A DNA stretch of 64,000 nucleotides from Anisodus tanguticus (lineage: Eukaryota > Streptophyta > Magnoliopsida > Solanales > Solanaceae). The DNA is taken from the NCBI GenBank assembly GCA_034509755.1, contig CM067539.1:60398513-60462512 (forward strand). Direction: 5' to 3'. Every line of letters starts with the position of its first letter. Positions within the stretch are counted from its first letter, which is position 1. The notes beneath the pieces are model-generated. The model had not been told where the DNA came from. It saw only the letters and a list, made by a program, of their open reading frames with translations, and searched no databases. Position numbers and translations under genes: made by a program. Shown piece after piece: positions 1 to 12,479 of this stretch.

Positions 1-35
1 AAATTCCAACTGTGCCACATAAGTTGGGACACATG

Positions 36-62
36 GAGCACTATTTTGGAATCGAACTCTTC
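36..62 (+). other. Possible remnant of PheRS-beta exon 1 (FGIEL match)
   Basis: The frame starting at base 3 reads IPTV at once and FGIEL at 45-59. PheRS-beta proteins begin MPTV and carry FGIELDDV just before the TTEKAI found at 344. The stretch between them is too short and unlike the family, and no good donor site follows. It may be the damaged or rearranged end of exon 1, or chance. Confidence 0.25.
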
Positions 63-343
63 TTTATGTGGATGTGATTTTTTAAAAATATTTTATACAT
101 TTATGTTATTTAGTAAAACTGTTTGTTGTTTCCAAATTTGTAAATTTTATATCCAAAAAGTTGTGAATCGAGCAGATTTGGTGCTGCTGTTATACTTTGG
201 ACCAGTAATATTATGGGGATGTAAGGAGTAATTTGTATAGTCGTATACTCGTCTGTGGTTTTCTCTCTTCGGCAAGTTTATTTGATCCAAGCATTGGGTT
301 GTTGGTTTCCTATTGAGTTTTATGCCTGTGTGAGAAAATGTAG

Positions 344-3300
344 ACAACAGAAAAGGCAATCCAGAGAAAAGAGAAGCATTTGGAGGAAGAAGGGATGGAA
401 GACGATGGCGAGACTATATACAAAATTGAAGTTCCGGCAAACAGGTGATCTTGTCTGCTTTTCATAATTACATTGTAGAATCAATTTTCCTGAATTTGTA
501 GAAACTTCTAGAGATTTTGATTATGCTTTGAATATTTGGAATTAAGTATAACTGAGTTTCTTTGGTGGCTTGCTAGCATTTTGCACTTAGTTTAGTTGAG
601 TGGTGTGGGGTTGCTTAGAAATGTTAAAAATTATTTGTTATCCGGAGGATAACAGCGTTGCTTTTAATTTTGGCACTGGAAGTATAACATGTCTTCATTC
701 AAACTGGTATTGCAGATATGATTTGCTTTGTCTTGAAGGACTAGCGCAAGCTCTCCGAATATTTAGTGGGCTTGACCCCATCCCAACGTATGAAGTGGCG
801 AATATTGGTAAAGATTCTATGCTTGAAATGCGTGTCAAAACAGAGGTACTACTTACTAAAGTTATGTTTTATGTATTTTGCAACCATTAGGTGTGGTAAA
901 GAAACTAATTGTTATAAGGAATTTTCTTATTGCATTAACGATTGTCTTTCCCTGTTTAGACATCCAAGATTCGTCCATATGTTGTATGTGCTGTCTTAAG
1001 AGGTGTAACATTTGATGAGGCTAGGTACAATAGCTTCATTGATCTACAAGATAGGCTGCATCAAAATATTTGCAGGTATTACTAGACTATAAAGGGCAGT
1101 TTAAAATTCCTATTTACCTTTCCTTTTTCAACTGTAATTCCTATTGTTGAGACATATATAATTAAATAATTGCCCAAGATTTTGATGTAATGGTAAGAGC
1201 GCAAGCGCAACTTGTGAGTGTGGGTTAGGCACACGTTACTGGTTCAGACCATGCTACGGACAAAAGCATGGTATTTAAGTGGAGAAAGGTAGAGGGACAA
1301 GCTTATTATTCCGAGATGCGCCACTGGCCCTTAGAATTTCTCGATTATAAAAGAAAACTTAGATAATTAAAAGTGTGCTCTTTCTAGTATAATGAGGACT
1401 TCAACATTATATTAGAGCTGACAGAAATGTTGGGTTCAAATCGCACCGCCATAAAAAAATCTCCAGTGTTTGGCCCATGAATAAGAATCAGGCCACATGT
1501 GACGGGGCGTGTTGAGACACAATATAATTAATTGATCAAAAATGTGTTCTCTTTAACAACTTAAGCTTAGATGAGATGGTTGCACACTTTTAACACCTAT
1601 TTAGCTCTTTTAGTTCTTTGGTTTCTGTTAGTCCCAATTAATGGTAAATTTTGCTTAATGACATCTTGAAGCATGGCGGATCACAACGAGGATGGAATTA
1701 ATTCTTATATATTCTTATTATCTTTTTGTTTCTCGGCTGTAAAATACTGTCTATTTTTAGCTTTCATGAGGAATCAGTGAGTAGATAGCTTTTACTGGTT
1801 TTCCTGAACTTGCGTGAGCATACCATGCTTCTGTACATGGTTGGATACCCTTCAGTTATTCGTTTAAAGGGAATTTGACTTGTAAAGAAATTACATAGAA
1901 ACCTTAGCTTCTTCCTTCGGCAAAAGTCCCATTCTAAGCTTCCGAATTTGGTATCATCACTTTGCTTTTGATTCCTTCTCTATCTGGGTATGAATAAAGA
2001 ATAGAATTTAGAAGAATCCTCTATCACATAATGAAACCGTCACAAGGTTTTTCTTCCTCATTATTATTTTATTTATTTATTTAATAACAACGGTGCTTGG
2101 GTCAGCTTCCACGCACTTCGATTACTACACTAGGTGCACACACTCCATTCAAGCAAAATGGGAAGAAATTACTTAGTAATTTATGCCACTATCCGGATTT
2201 GAACCCTGATCTCCCGTAGTTTTTATCCACTTACCACAACTCCACTAGGCCACATCCTTGGTGGTGGTGGTGACAGTGGTGCTTCTTGTTGTTGTTGTTT
2301 TTGAATTGTTTTTCCATGAGCAGTATCCATACACACCTACTTTGAATCTTTCCTGTTAGTATTTTGGGGAATCACATCTTTATTATCTTAAAGGGTCCTG
2401 CATATGTTTTCTCTTGCTCATGCTTAGATACTCATTGTTTATTCTCCTTTTTGCTTTTTCTAGGCGAAGAACCTTGGTGGCAATTGGCACCCATGACCTA
2501 GATACAATAGAAGGACCTTTCACATATGAGGTATATGCAAATTGGTATACCTAACTTGCTTCAAAGTTTTTCTTGTATTACTAGCTCTAAATTAGCGTGA
2601 CAGCCTGATTTTTCCTTGTAAATCTGATTCTTGCGTACTGCATTCTTTTCCCTAAGTAGTTTCTGATGGTGGATGTTTATAAAAAAATTCCTCTCTAATT
2701 TCAGGCTTTGCCTCCTTCAGAAATAAGTTTTGTGCCATTAAAGCAGGTAATTATTTTATTTTAGCAGTTGGCTTAGGTTATGATGGAGTTAAAACTGATA
2801 TTTTGTGGTGGTTTTTTTCAGACAAAAAACTTCAGAGCTGATGAGCTGATGGAATTTTACAAAGTGAGTTGCAACTTATCCTTTTCTTCTTTGCCTGTAT
2901 TATTGTCTTGAAGATTCACTTAAGTTAATTTTGTACTTTAAAATCATCTCTAACACATCACTGTACTGATTTACAGTCAGATTTGAAGCTGAAGAAGTTT
3001 CTGCACATAATTGAGAATTCACCAGTGTACCCTGTTATATATGATTGTAAGAGGTATCCATTACAAATGAGCCTTCCCGTATGGAGCTATCTGACTTCAT
3101 TTATTTACTTCGTTGCATGTAATTTTATTGATAATGTTTGGAAACAAAAGACTAGTTGGAGACAAAGTCGAGGGTGTTGTGGTTAGAAGAAGGGGATTCA
3201 AACATAATTCTTTTGTAGAGTAGTAGTTGTAAACAGAAAGAGAGATTTTATAGATTACATAGAAGTGGGAAACGAAGTGAACGGGGGCGGAGGGGATAGA

Positions 3301-6300
3301 AGAGGCGGCTGTAGGTTTCTATGATCGTTTATTTGAAGAGGAATTGTGATAGAGACCAAAATTAGGGGTGTAGGTTTTTAATCAGGTAGGAGAGGACAAA
3401 AGGGATTGGTTGGAGAGGGAGATTGGCGAAGAGGAGGTGAGGGAGGCGATGGTTTATTGTGTGGGGGATAAAGCTTCGGGGCCAAATGGGTTGACGTTGG
3501 CATTCTTCCAGCAGGGTTCGGATACATTTAAAGGTGAGGCGATGGAGACTATTAGGGAGTTTCCGGAGAGGGGAGTTTGAAAAAAGTCGTAATGCATCTT
3601 TATTATCATCATTCCTAAAAGGGAAAGAGCAACGAGCATCAAGAGTTATAGACCTATTATTCTAGTGGTAAACATCTATAAGATAATCTCTAAAGTGCTT
3701 TCCATAGACTAAAGAGGGTCTTGGACGAGACTATGTGTCTACTCCAGTAAATGCTTTTGTCGAGGGTAGACAGATTCTCGATGAAGTTTGGTCACTATCT
3801 TTCTACAACTCATTTGTTACTCTCTGTTCTGCAGGACTGTTTTGTCTTTACCACCCATTATTAATGGTGCACATTCGGCCATTTCACTGGAAACAAAGAA
3901 TGTGTTTATAGAATGTACAGCCACAGATTTGACGAAGGCCAATATTGTTCTGAACACAATGGTAGGATCTAGAAGCTCTTTTTCTTCTCCTCCTTCAGTT
4001 TGCTGGTACTCTTTGACTAATTAAATATTATATGAAGGTAACTATGTTTTCAATGTACTGTGAGCGGAAGTTTGAAGTCGAACCAGTTAAAGTAACATAT
4101 TCTGATGGAAAATCGTTTGTTTATCCCGATCTCTCAATCTACAACATGAATGTGCCTTTGTCCTACATTACTGGCATCATTGGAGTTCAATTGCCAGAAG
4201 ATAAGGTATTATAGAGTTTTTCCATTCATTCTCTCTTTCTTATCTCTTCTTCACGTAGAAAGAAGTTTCTGTCATTTTATCATTATATTGTCTTCATGAC
4301 AATTATGATATTGGTCACAAATGTTCTGTAACTAACAATATTTAAGACTTCAGCATTTAGCCGACAGAAACCGGTGCCTATGGCAACTATACCAAGTCCA
4401 TATGGTGGCATAATTGCATAAACATTAGTGTGTGGTGGTGGATGTCATTATGCTTGAAACAATATCTGGGGATTTTGCTTGATTATATAACTCATGCCTT
4501 ATAGGAAAATAGGACATCCAAGAAATATATCATATACCATCATAATTGATTTTCGCTGACAAGATAGATACATCTCCCCTTGTTTCTTTTTTCTATCAAA
4601 AAACAATGATTTTTTGGCTACTTCCATGTTTGTTTTGAAGAACCGAGCACAAATTCCCTTCCATCAGATCTTTGGAAACAAAGATACAGCTCACTGTACT
4701 AGAACATTTCTATATAAGCTGCCACTAGATGGGATTTTTCAAAAATATTCTGCATCTTGGCTTATTTGCAAGGAGAATTGAATCACTATATGTCCATTTG
4801 GATGAAATTGCTCTGAAATTTATTCATTCACACACAAATTTTGCTTAGAATAAGTGTGAGATTTAGAGAATATATAGTTTTGGAGAACCACTAATTTGCT
4901 TTAACAGTCAAATTGTTCAGTATTGGGGTGAAATAGGTCCAAATAGGATGGATGGATATAGGGGATTCATATATCCGACCCAAATGTTTTTGGTTGAGGT
5001 TTAGATGATGATGTATAAGTTGACACGAGTTGTAGCTCTTGTTGCTAACATTTAAGCCTATTCTTGGTCACTCTAACATGCTTTCAATGGATTTGAGATT
5101 TCCACAATTTTACTGTCTTTAAAAATTGAGTCATATAACAAGAAGAATATATGGAATTAATTTCTTAATAGGCAATGTGCATATGAACAATGGAGTCATC
5201 AAATTATGATCTTATCCTCCCCAACATTGAAATTAAAGATCCAAATGATGTCTGAAGTGCTTTGATAGTTGTTCAGGTTAAAGGGGGATTAGGGTGGAGA
5301 ATAATGATTGGATCCATGTTTGGCATATTGGATTAATGAATGATGGCACCAAGGGGGAGCTCTCCAAAAGTTTATATGGGTTCCAAAGCCTTATGATATC
5401 TGAAGAGGATGACAAAACCGACTTGGTTACTATCTTTCTGCCGATTTAGTCTTGAATTCCTACTTATAAGCTAAGTTGCTCGGACTCGGGTGCAGATGTC
5501 CGATACGGGTGCGGATCTAGAGGTCCTTCACAATCTAAATTTTAAGAGTCCGAGGTATATGACTCAATTTCACCCCAATACTGAATAATGATTGGATCCA
5601 GGTATGGATACGGGTTCGCGGATTCAGCTAAAAATAATACAAACATAAAAATAGAGTTATATGTCTAAATTATGAGACATTATGTGGAAAACTTACAAGG
5701 TATTCCAAGGAGAAAATATTGATCAAGAGGAGAATCCCAGAAGGAGATATAAAGAAAATGACTGACATAGATATTTTTATATACAAGGTATTCAATTTTC
5801 TTCAATTTCACCTTAGCTTATGTCTTGATTACAGAAATCAGTGTATCTATCCTGAATTTTCCTGCCGATTCTGGTCAAAGTACCCAAAATCGGTTGATGA
5901 TATCTGGTACGGATCCCACACCCACACCCACGTTGTGTTGACACGGGTGCGGCACCAAAAGTGAAGAGTTCGAGCAACTTAGCTTATAAGTAATACCTAA
6001 AAAAACTTCACTGTTTTTGGAAGGCATAAGAATGTGTTAAAGCTGGACTTGGGAGAAAAATTCATCAACCTGAGAAGATGCAAGAAATAGCATTTAAGTT
6101 TCAAAAAGAACAAAAGAAACGAAAAACAAATTTGAGTACCCGTGTTGCCAATCCTAATCAAGAATTTTTTCTGAGTAAGTTGTTTCTTTGAATTGCTTTT
6201 CCATGTCTTAAACGTGCTTCAGAAAGTAGCATCAAACGTGAGGCTGCGGTGTGATTTTGATCCACTGGCTTAGTGCTTAGACATCCTATACACTCGTGGA

Positions 6301-9300
6301 ACTTTTATTGACTTTAATAACATGTCCTTTCTGGTTCCGCTGCTATAATTCGTATGAGAAGGCCATTTCAGTATTTTCAGTACATTGTTTAAATGCTCCT
6401 CAGAAATTTGTTGCAGTAGTTGCTTGTCCCTTTTTGCTTTTATGTGAAGGATCTGTGTTGCTTTTACTGCTGTATTATCCTGTGAGTAGAAAAGAAGATG
6501 GAAATTTTTCTCTGGACTCTAAACAGCTAAACAACATTTCAGGTGGCTAGTTTGTTGCATAAAATGCAATTGTGTGCAGAGAAGTCTGTATCAGAAGATA
6601 AAGAACTTAAGTTTGTTGTATCTGTTCCTCCCACAAGAAGTGACGTTCTTCATCCATGTGATGTCGCAGAGGTATTTGCTTTGACGCATTACTGCTTATA
6701 GTTACTATTCCACCATAGCTTTTATATCTTTGTTCTTATATGGATTCAACCTCTGTATCAATTTCTGAAGGATGTTGCAATTGCTTATGGCTACAATGAG
6801 ATCCCGAAGAGAAAACCTGCATCTTTGAAGCCTTTACCTCTCAGTCAATTCAGTGATCTAATCCGTACAGAGGTAATGTTCTTATACGCTTCTGTGATGT
6901 TCATATTGCGAACACAGACTTCCGGCTGTCATTGCCATTTATGTCTTTGCAGAAGGCAGCATCATTTTCTACTGTGTTTCTGTATAATATCTGCTACATG
7001 TTATCTTTAATGAAATTATTTCTTCTCTTGATATTGCCTCATTCTCAGAAGTGGTAATATAGTTTGGGACCTTTAGAGTTCTTTAAACAAACTTTAGCCT
7101 TTTATTCAGTTCTAGCCAGGAAGAGGGTGGGTAGGGAGGGAGTTTCAATGTCTCAGTTTTAGTTCCAATGATTTTTATAATCACTTGTGGAATTGTACTG
7201 GGTATGTTGTTGTTGATGTTGTCCTTTGCGTTTTTTATTCACAGATTATTTTTGATATCTTTGCTTCCCATTTAACTTAATATTTTTCCCATTTTAGATT
7301 GCAATGGCTGGTTTTACCGAGGTGTTAACATGGATCTTGTGTTCCAAGAAAGAAATTTCCTCCATGTTGAACCGTGAAGAGGATAACTCTGCTGCGATCA
7401 TTGCTGATTCTCGTACATCTGAATTTGAGGTGAGTCTGCTATGTCTCCCAAAAAATTAAGTTGTCAATCGACTCTATGGTCCCGCTGCCAGAAACCCCTT
7501 ATTGCATGGTTTAGTCCATTAACCAGTAAGAAGATTTAGCCTTTCAATTTGAATAGTGTTCTTGATTAATAATTCAACATTTAAGTTAAATTCTGGTGCA
7601 TGTGCAATGAATAAATAGAAGGCTGATTAAAACACATCAGTTTATATCAGTTGTTCTATGCAGTGTCTTGGTGGTCTAAGATACCTCCCCCCCAAATGAC
7701 CATCTTACCCTCAAAGATGCAACAAATAGCCAGATAAGAATGTTTAAATGTCTTTTGGGCATGGGACCTGTTTTGACATGATTTGGACGGGCCTCTTACA
7801 AAGGAATTCGATACCTCGTACTGGACCCTGCTAGGCTTTAACAGTATGATGCAAATAGAAATGCCCTAGACGCTGACTTAAGCTGGAGTTCACATGGCAT
7901 TCTTGGAAGCTCTAGATATCATAAGGGTATCCACTGAATAGAGATTTCTTGCCAGATTAATGTGCAATCACTCACACTGCAATACCTAGTAGGACCACTC
8001 TTAAGACTCTTGAGTGTTTCGTCTCCTGCCCTACAAAAAAATGATGGAATCCACTGAATGCATGTGTAGAAGGTATTATAGGATGGCCACATTAGTCCAC
8101 GCCAGAAACCTCCTAGCCAATAATTTCCCACTACGGGTGTGTTTGGTATGAAGGAAAATGTTTTCCTGGAAAATAATAATTAATTTTTACTTGTTTTGTG
8201 GCGTTTGGTAAGTAAACAAAAAATACTGTCTCAATAGCATTTATATATAATGGGTGGAGGTGAAATGGGAGGGTGGGTGGAGTGTTGGGGGTTGGGGAGA
8301 CAATTAGCATGTAACACTACTTATGGAACTTGTTTTCCCTACTCTCACAAAGGAAGTCATTTTCCTGATTTTTCAGGAACTTGTTTTTCAAGAGAAATTG
8401 TTTTCTAAAACATTTGACCAACCAACCATAGGAAATTTGGAAAACATTACGTAGAAAATGTTTTCCTCCATGCCAAACACACCCTACTTCCATCAACTTT
8501 TTTCTTAGCACCCATAACTAGGATGAATCAAGTGGCTCTCCTCTCTGCTGTCTAGTTTACAGAATAATCCTTTACTACTACAACAACAACAACAAACCCA
8601 GTGTAATCCCACAAGTGGATTGTTTTGCCTTCCATAAACAAATTTTGTGATCCAACATAATATGCCTATAATTTCTTTCAATCTCAAAGTACAGCTTATA
8701 TATGCCGACAATTAAGCTGATAAGCCGAATATTTTTTCCCCAAAATGGCGCTTAAAGCTTTTCTAGGTTAATCCTGATTTGCCCGACCCTAGATATTCTA
8801 ATTACAGCCCAAAGAACACCAAGTAGAGTGTCAATCTATTGGATATCCTACTGATCCACAAAATGTAGTTGCCTCAAATGGCTTTAAGCCCGGTTGGACC
8901 TTTAGTCACCTACTGCCACTTGAAACACGACACATGCACATATGTGCAATCATATTTCTAAATGGCATGTAGAAGAAAGAATTGTGATATGGTTTTCATT
9001 TGGAGATTGAAACGCAAAATAAGAAGATATATTTGAAGTCTTTCATCTGTGCTCTTTGCTTCTTATAGGAAAATTGTGTGTCAAAATTAAATATCTTGGA
9101 TTCAAATTTAAACACGTCTCTTCCCTTGTAAAGGGAGAAAGTACTCCGTTGAGGTAGTTAAGGTAGATGATGAAAAAGCCCTTTTTGTTGTATCCCCTTG
9201 GTCCAGTCTAGTTCATTTTTTTTTTATTACCTACTCAAGAGAGATGCTGCTTTGTGTAATTATTCTGTCGTCCTTGATTTAGATTTGATTAAATGCAAAC

Positions 9301-12300
9301 TGCAGGCCTTTTAATTTGTATAAAGTTGCAGGTTTCTTCTGTTTGGATATTTCTGTTCATAGTTATGTACCAAATACTGGTAATTTGAAACAGCTCTTAC
9401 CTTACAGGTTGTTCGGACCAGTCTCATGCCTGGACTATTGAGAACTGTGGGGCATAATAAGGACCATCCAAAGCCTATAAAGGTAATTGAAGATAACTAA
9501 CTTCTGCATGGTTTTACCTGCCATTTACTCTGCCAGTGACCTTATTGCTTCAATGTGTGAAGTAAGCTGAAGATTGCAATTAGTGACAGTTTTAAGTAAA
9601 TAGCATTTTCACCAAGTCGTCTAATAGATTATATTTTCTGGCTAACCTTGTGTGCTATTTAGATCGTTTTGGAAGGAAATAGGCTGTAAAAGCTTAATTA
9701 TGTGGGAGATGTTTGTTAACAACCAGTGAAGGGATTGTCTGCTTAATTATAAGTTGCACTTGTTAGTTAGTACTACTTTGCTATCTCCACGTATTAAGTT
9801 ATGTTATCATCTTGTTACTATCATGCATATTTCTTTCATTGCTACTGTTTTGGTGTAGTTACTGCCTTGAATTTTTATCTCCTTTGGCAATCCTTTTGTG
9901 AGTGACTTCTGCATGTTAAATTTAATGTCTTTATTTCATTTTTGGTTTCAGATTTTTGAAGTTGGTGATATAGTCCTCTTAGATGGCACAAATGATGTTG
10001 GTGCAGTAAACCGTCGCCACGTTGCTGCTCTGTATTGTGGCGCAAACTCAGGGTTTGAGGTACAGATCTACAACATTTGTAGCTTGTACAGTGGTAATGT
10101 AGTAGTTTGTGGTACTGCGTGGTAGTTTAGTAGTTCTGCACTGTAAAATCTCCTTGGCCATCGCCTTGGATGTGAACTATATGAAATACATATAGACTCT
10201 GTAGCATCTGCTGCACATTTCCAGTTGGAATATGTATTGTAATTTGGATGGATTTGTTACTTGTAAATGATGCTCAGTTCTAGGTCTATACTTCTTTTCT
10301 TCTGGGGGAGTTGGTGCCAATGTAAGTTATAAAACGGAAAGGCTGTTGGGCATATGAAAATAGTTCTATTGCCTCAGTCATGAAAGTTATTTCATAATGG
10401 AGAGCTGGACCTAATTATGAAATCACTTATGCCATCCAGTCCCGGCAGATCCTCTTTTGGTCTTCCTCTTAGAGTGACCCATTCCTTGTTGTGCCCTCTG
10501 TTGCAATAAGATTTCCCTACTTTATGATATGCCATAAATAAGCTTGACCTCTCTTTAAAGGGAATTTTTTCTCCCTCCATGTTATTTCAAATTGGATGTG
10601 ACATGTTTCAGTTGAGTTCTCCACTTGTACAAATGATTGTTAAGACACTTTAGTTGCGCAATTCAATATAATAATCAATTCAAACATTTTGTTCTCAAGT
10701 CTTGTGCTAGTTAGAATAGGTTGCTATATTGGGATGAAAGGAGTATCTTCTCAAGACATGGATCGTTGCAAGTACCTCTCTCCTTTAGCAAGAACTCTTG
10801 TATGCACAAAGAGAGTTCTGGAGAAGTCCATCTTCAGCTTAGGTGGCAGAATAATTTTTTATCCTGCTTCGACATCAGTTGTGCTGTGATGATTTGCGCA
10901 AACTCTGAACTTCTGCATCCACAAATACTTTTTACCTCTGGAGAACAAGGACCAAACTTGGAAGGTTCTTGAATAAAATATATTTTGCTATTTTGCTTAA
11001 GGTGGAGTTCCACTGTAGGAATATCTAAAGTGGAACTTTATTCCTTAAATATAAGTTCTACCGACTTTCAAGCAATGATTTGATTGCTTCATTCTGTATC
11101 AGAGTCATATGTATAATTATAATAGTCCTGTAGGTTGTGCACTAGCTTCTAGGCACTCAAATGTTTGACTCTCTTGACATTTTTTCCAGCTAATACATGG
11201 TCTAGTCGACAAAATCATGGAAGGAAATGGCACTAATTTTGTATCACCTGGAAACAGTACAGGCTACTACATAGAAAGATCAGAGGTAACTGTTAAGCAT
11301 TTTTCCAATTTTCTTCCTTTCATTTCATTATGAGTATTGCTGTGTGTGCTTATTTCTGTCTTAATGTATCATAGGAGCCTGCATTTCTTCAGGGAAGACA
11401 AGCTAGCCTTATTTACAAAGGAAATCGTATTGGAACATTCGGCATTGTGCACCCTCAGGTATTTCAATTATTATGCATTTATTTTGTATACAGAATTTGT
11501 CAATTGATTAGGCACATATTCTGATTATTTTCATTAGCATTATAGCATCTCGAGTTTGGTGAAGTCCTATATAAATATTTTACCCCTTGTTGGGCTATAT
11601 GCAATTCGTTTCTGCATATTTTCATTTGGATGCATTGTCAGTCACTTCTTACTCCTGAAATTTCAAATTAAGATGTACCCTTACATAGGTATTACACATC
11701 ATTACAGTGACCACCTCAAATATCTCAATAGGGTACTTTTCCTCTGTTCCAATTTTTGTTACTCTCTTTCCTTTTTAGTCTGCCAGTCCGCTCGGAGAGT
11801 GACACTTTTCTATATTTTAAAATAATTTAACTTTAAACTTCCTATTTTACCCTAATGAGATTATTTATAGCCATAAAAATGTATATGACGTGTAAGACCA
11901 CAAGTTCCAAAAATCTTAAACTCCATGCACAATCAACACCCTCTCAAATTGGGACAGTACATATAGCAATTTATAGTTATGAAATAGACATTTTCCATTA
12001 TTAAGTAGTGGATTTAAATCACCTTGTTAATAGAAAAAAGTTTTATTTTCCACAATCTCAAATAACATATATATTGTTCTTATATATTTATTTGCCGTAT
12101 CCTAGCATCGTATCTGCACTGGGATCCATTTCCCCAAATCTCAAAATCCATGTGATGATCCAACCACATCCGTATGGGATACTCAGACCCGTTTCCGAGC
12201 AATATAACGTGTAGATGTCCCAAAAATAATTGTGATACTGATTCATAATAGTGCATGTCTTTGTAACAATTGAAAGTAATTGTTCGAGTAAGACCAACAG

Positions 12301-12479
12301 GCGAAGGTTCCCGATTGTGCATTGTATTTAGACTTTGTGGTATGTGTGGATGTTCAATTGCAAACTATCATTCCGATTAACGAGTTTTATGTTTTGCTAT
12401 TTGGCTTCAGGTCCTCAAGGAGTTTGACATTCCAGATCCCTGTTCCTTTCTGGAGCTTGACATGCAGAGTTTGCTATAG
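344..12479 (+). CDS. Phenylalanine--tRNA ligase beta subunit, cytosolic (5' end incomplete)
   Basis: Charges tRNA-Phe in the cytosol as the beta chain of the alpha2-beta2 enzyme. Seventeen exons join in frame: 344-444, 716-845, 960-1075, 2464-2530, 2705-2746, 2822-2863, 2977-3053, 3835-3961, 4038-4205, 6543-6671, 6771-6872, 7298-7429, 9408-9482, 9952-10059, 11190-11285, 11375-11458 and 12411-12479, ending in TAG. They total 1665 bp, or 554 residues; the plant protein has about 600, so only the first ~40 residues are missing. Recognisable conserved stretches are EVPANRYDLLCLEGLAQALR, the B3/B4 region (exons 960-4205), the B5 DNA-binding-like domain (about 4038-6872, with VPPTRSDVLHPCDVAEDVAI) and the C-terminal catalytic-like core (MAGFTEVLTW, RTSLMPGLLRT, GRIGTFG-type GNRIGTFGIVHPQVL). 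Every intron has GT..AG ends. Introns carry SINEs, MITEs and an L1 fragment. The exons show no stop or frameshift, so the gene looks functional if exon 1 is intact elsewhere. The family assignment is confident; the missing start is not explained. Confidence 0.93.
1180..1365 (+). mobile_element. tRNA-derived SINE in PheRS-beta intron
   Basis: A pol III A-box-like stretch (TAATGGTAAGAGCGC, near 1189) is followed about 45 bases later by a B-box-like GGTTCAGACC (near 1240), the layout of a tRNA-derived SINE in sense orientation. AT-rich ends resembling ATAATTAAA occur on both sides and may be the target-site duplication. Limits are approximate. Confidence 0.6.
1400..1540 (+). repeat. Second tRNA-like dispersed repeat
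   Basis: GGGTTCAAATCGCACCGCC (near 1431) is a strong B-box-like sequence, followed by a GC-richer tail with GGCCACATGTGACGGGGCG and GTGTTGAGACAC. This resembles the 3' half of a tRNA-derived SINE. I cannot define its 5' end, and it may be truncated. Confidence 0.4.
2065..2262 (-). mobile_element. Au-like SINE, minus strand
   Basis: Read on the minus strand, an A-box-like TGGCCTAGTGGAGTTG and a B-box-like GGGTTCAAATCC are followed by TAATTTACTAAG-type sequence and a tail reading AAGCTGACCCAAGCACCGTT, then an AT-rich end. This order and tail match the plant Au SINE family as I know it. It lies in the intron before the exon at 2464, antisense to the gene. Confidence 0.65.
3240..3790 (+). mobile_element. 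L1-type LINE fragment (reverse transcriptase part), broken
   Basis: Broken frames give the start of an L1 reverse transcriptase: DKASGPNGLTLAFFQQG (family form DKAPGPDGF..FF), then an IPKRERATSIKSYRPI match to the PK..GA..IKDFRPISL motif, NIYKIISKVLS, and a degenerate FVEGRQILDEV end near 3765-3785. Stops interrupt it and both ends of the LINE are missing, with no poly(A) seen. It lies in the intron between exons 2977-3053 and 3835-3961, same strand as the gene, ending about 45 bases before the next exon. Confidence 0.75.
5461..5992. mobile_element. MITE-like element with long terminal inverted repeats
   Basis: Both ends carry the same 21-22 bases in inverted orientation: TACTTATAAGCTAAGTTGCT at 5461 and its complement ending near 5992, extending with one mismatch through GGACTC. 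The inside is GC-richer and has inner repeats (GGATCCAGGTATGGATACGG and a similar piece near 5900). It has no coding capacity. It lies in the intron between 4205 and 6543. Confidence 0.75.
8135..8484. mobile_element. MITE with GGGTGTGTTTGG termini
   Basis: Terminal inverted repeats GGGTGTGTTTGG at the left and CCAAACACACCC at the right are flanked by TAC on both sides, a possible 3-bp target duplication as in PIF/Harbinger-type MITEs. GGAAAATGTTTTCC motifs repeat inside. A related, left-truncated copy lies near 33410-33735. Located in the intron between 7429 and 9408. Confidence 0.75.
8578..8624 (-). repeat. RTE-type 3' tail fragment
   Basis: ACAACAACAACAACAAACCC followed by AGTGTAATCCCACAAGTGG is the complement of the 3' end of the RTE LINE at 58424-62441. 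Only about 45 bases of the element are present, so it is an extremely 5'-truncated minus-strand copy. Confidence 0.65.
11735..11957. mobile_element. Stowaway-like MITE
   Basis: The left end CCTCTGTTCCAATTTTTGTT and the right end CTCAAATTGGGACAG are inverted relatives of the CTCCCTCCGTTCCAATTT termini of small plant Tc1/mariner MITEs, and TA steps flank both. The inside is AT-rich and non-coding. It lies in the last PheRS-beta intron. Confidence 0.6.

Noticed and set aside
1185..1260. Possible tRNA gene
   Set aside because: A and B box-like pieces are present but there is no foldable cloverleaf and a SINE body follows.
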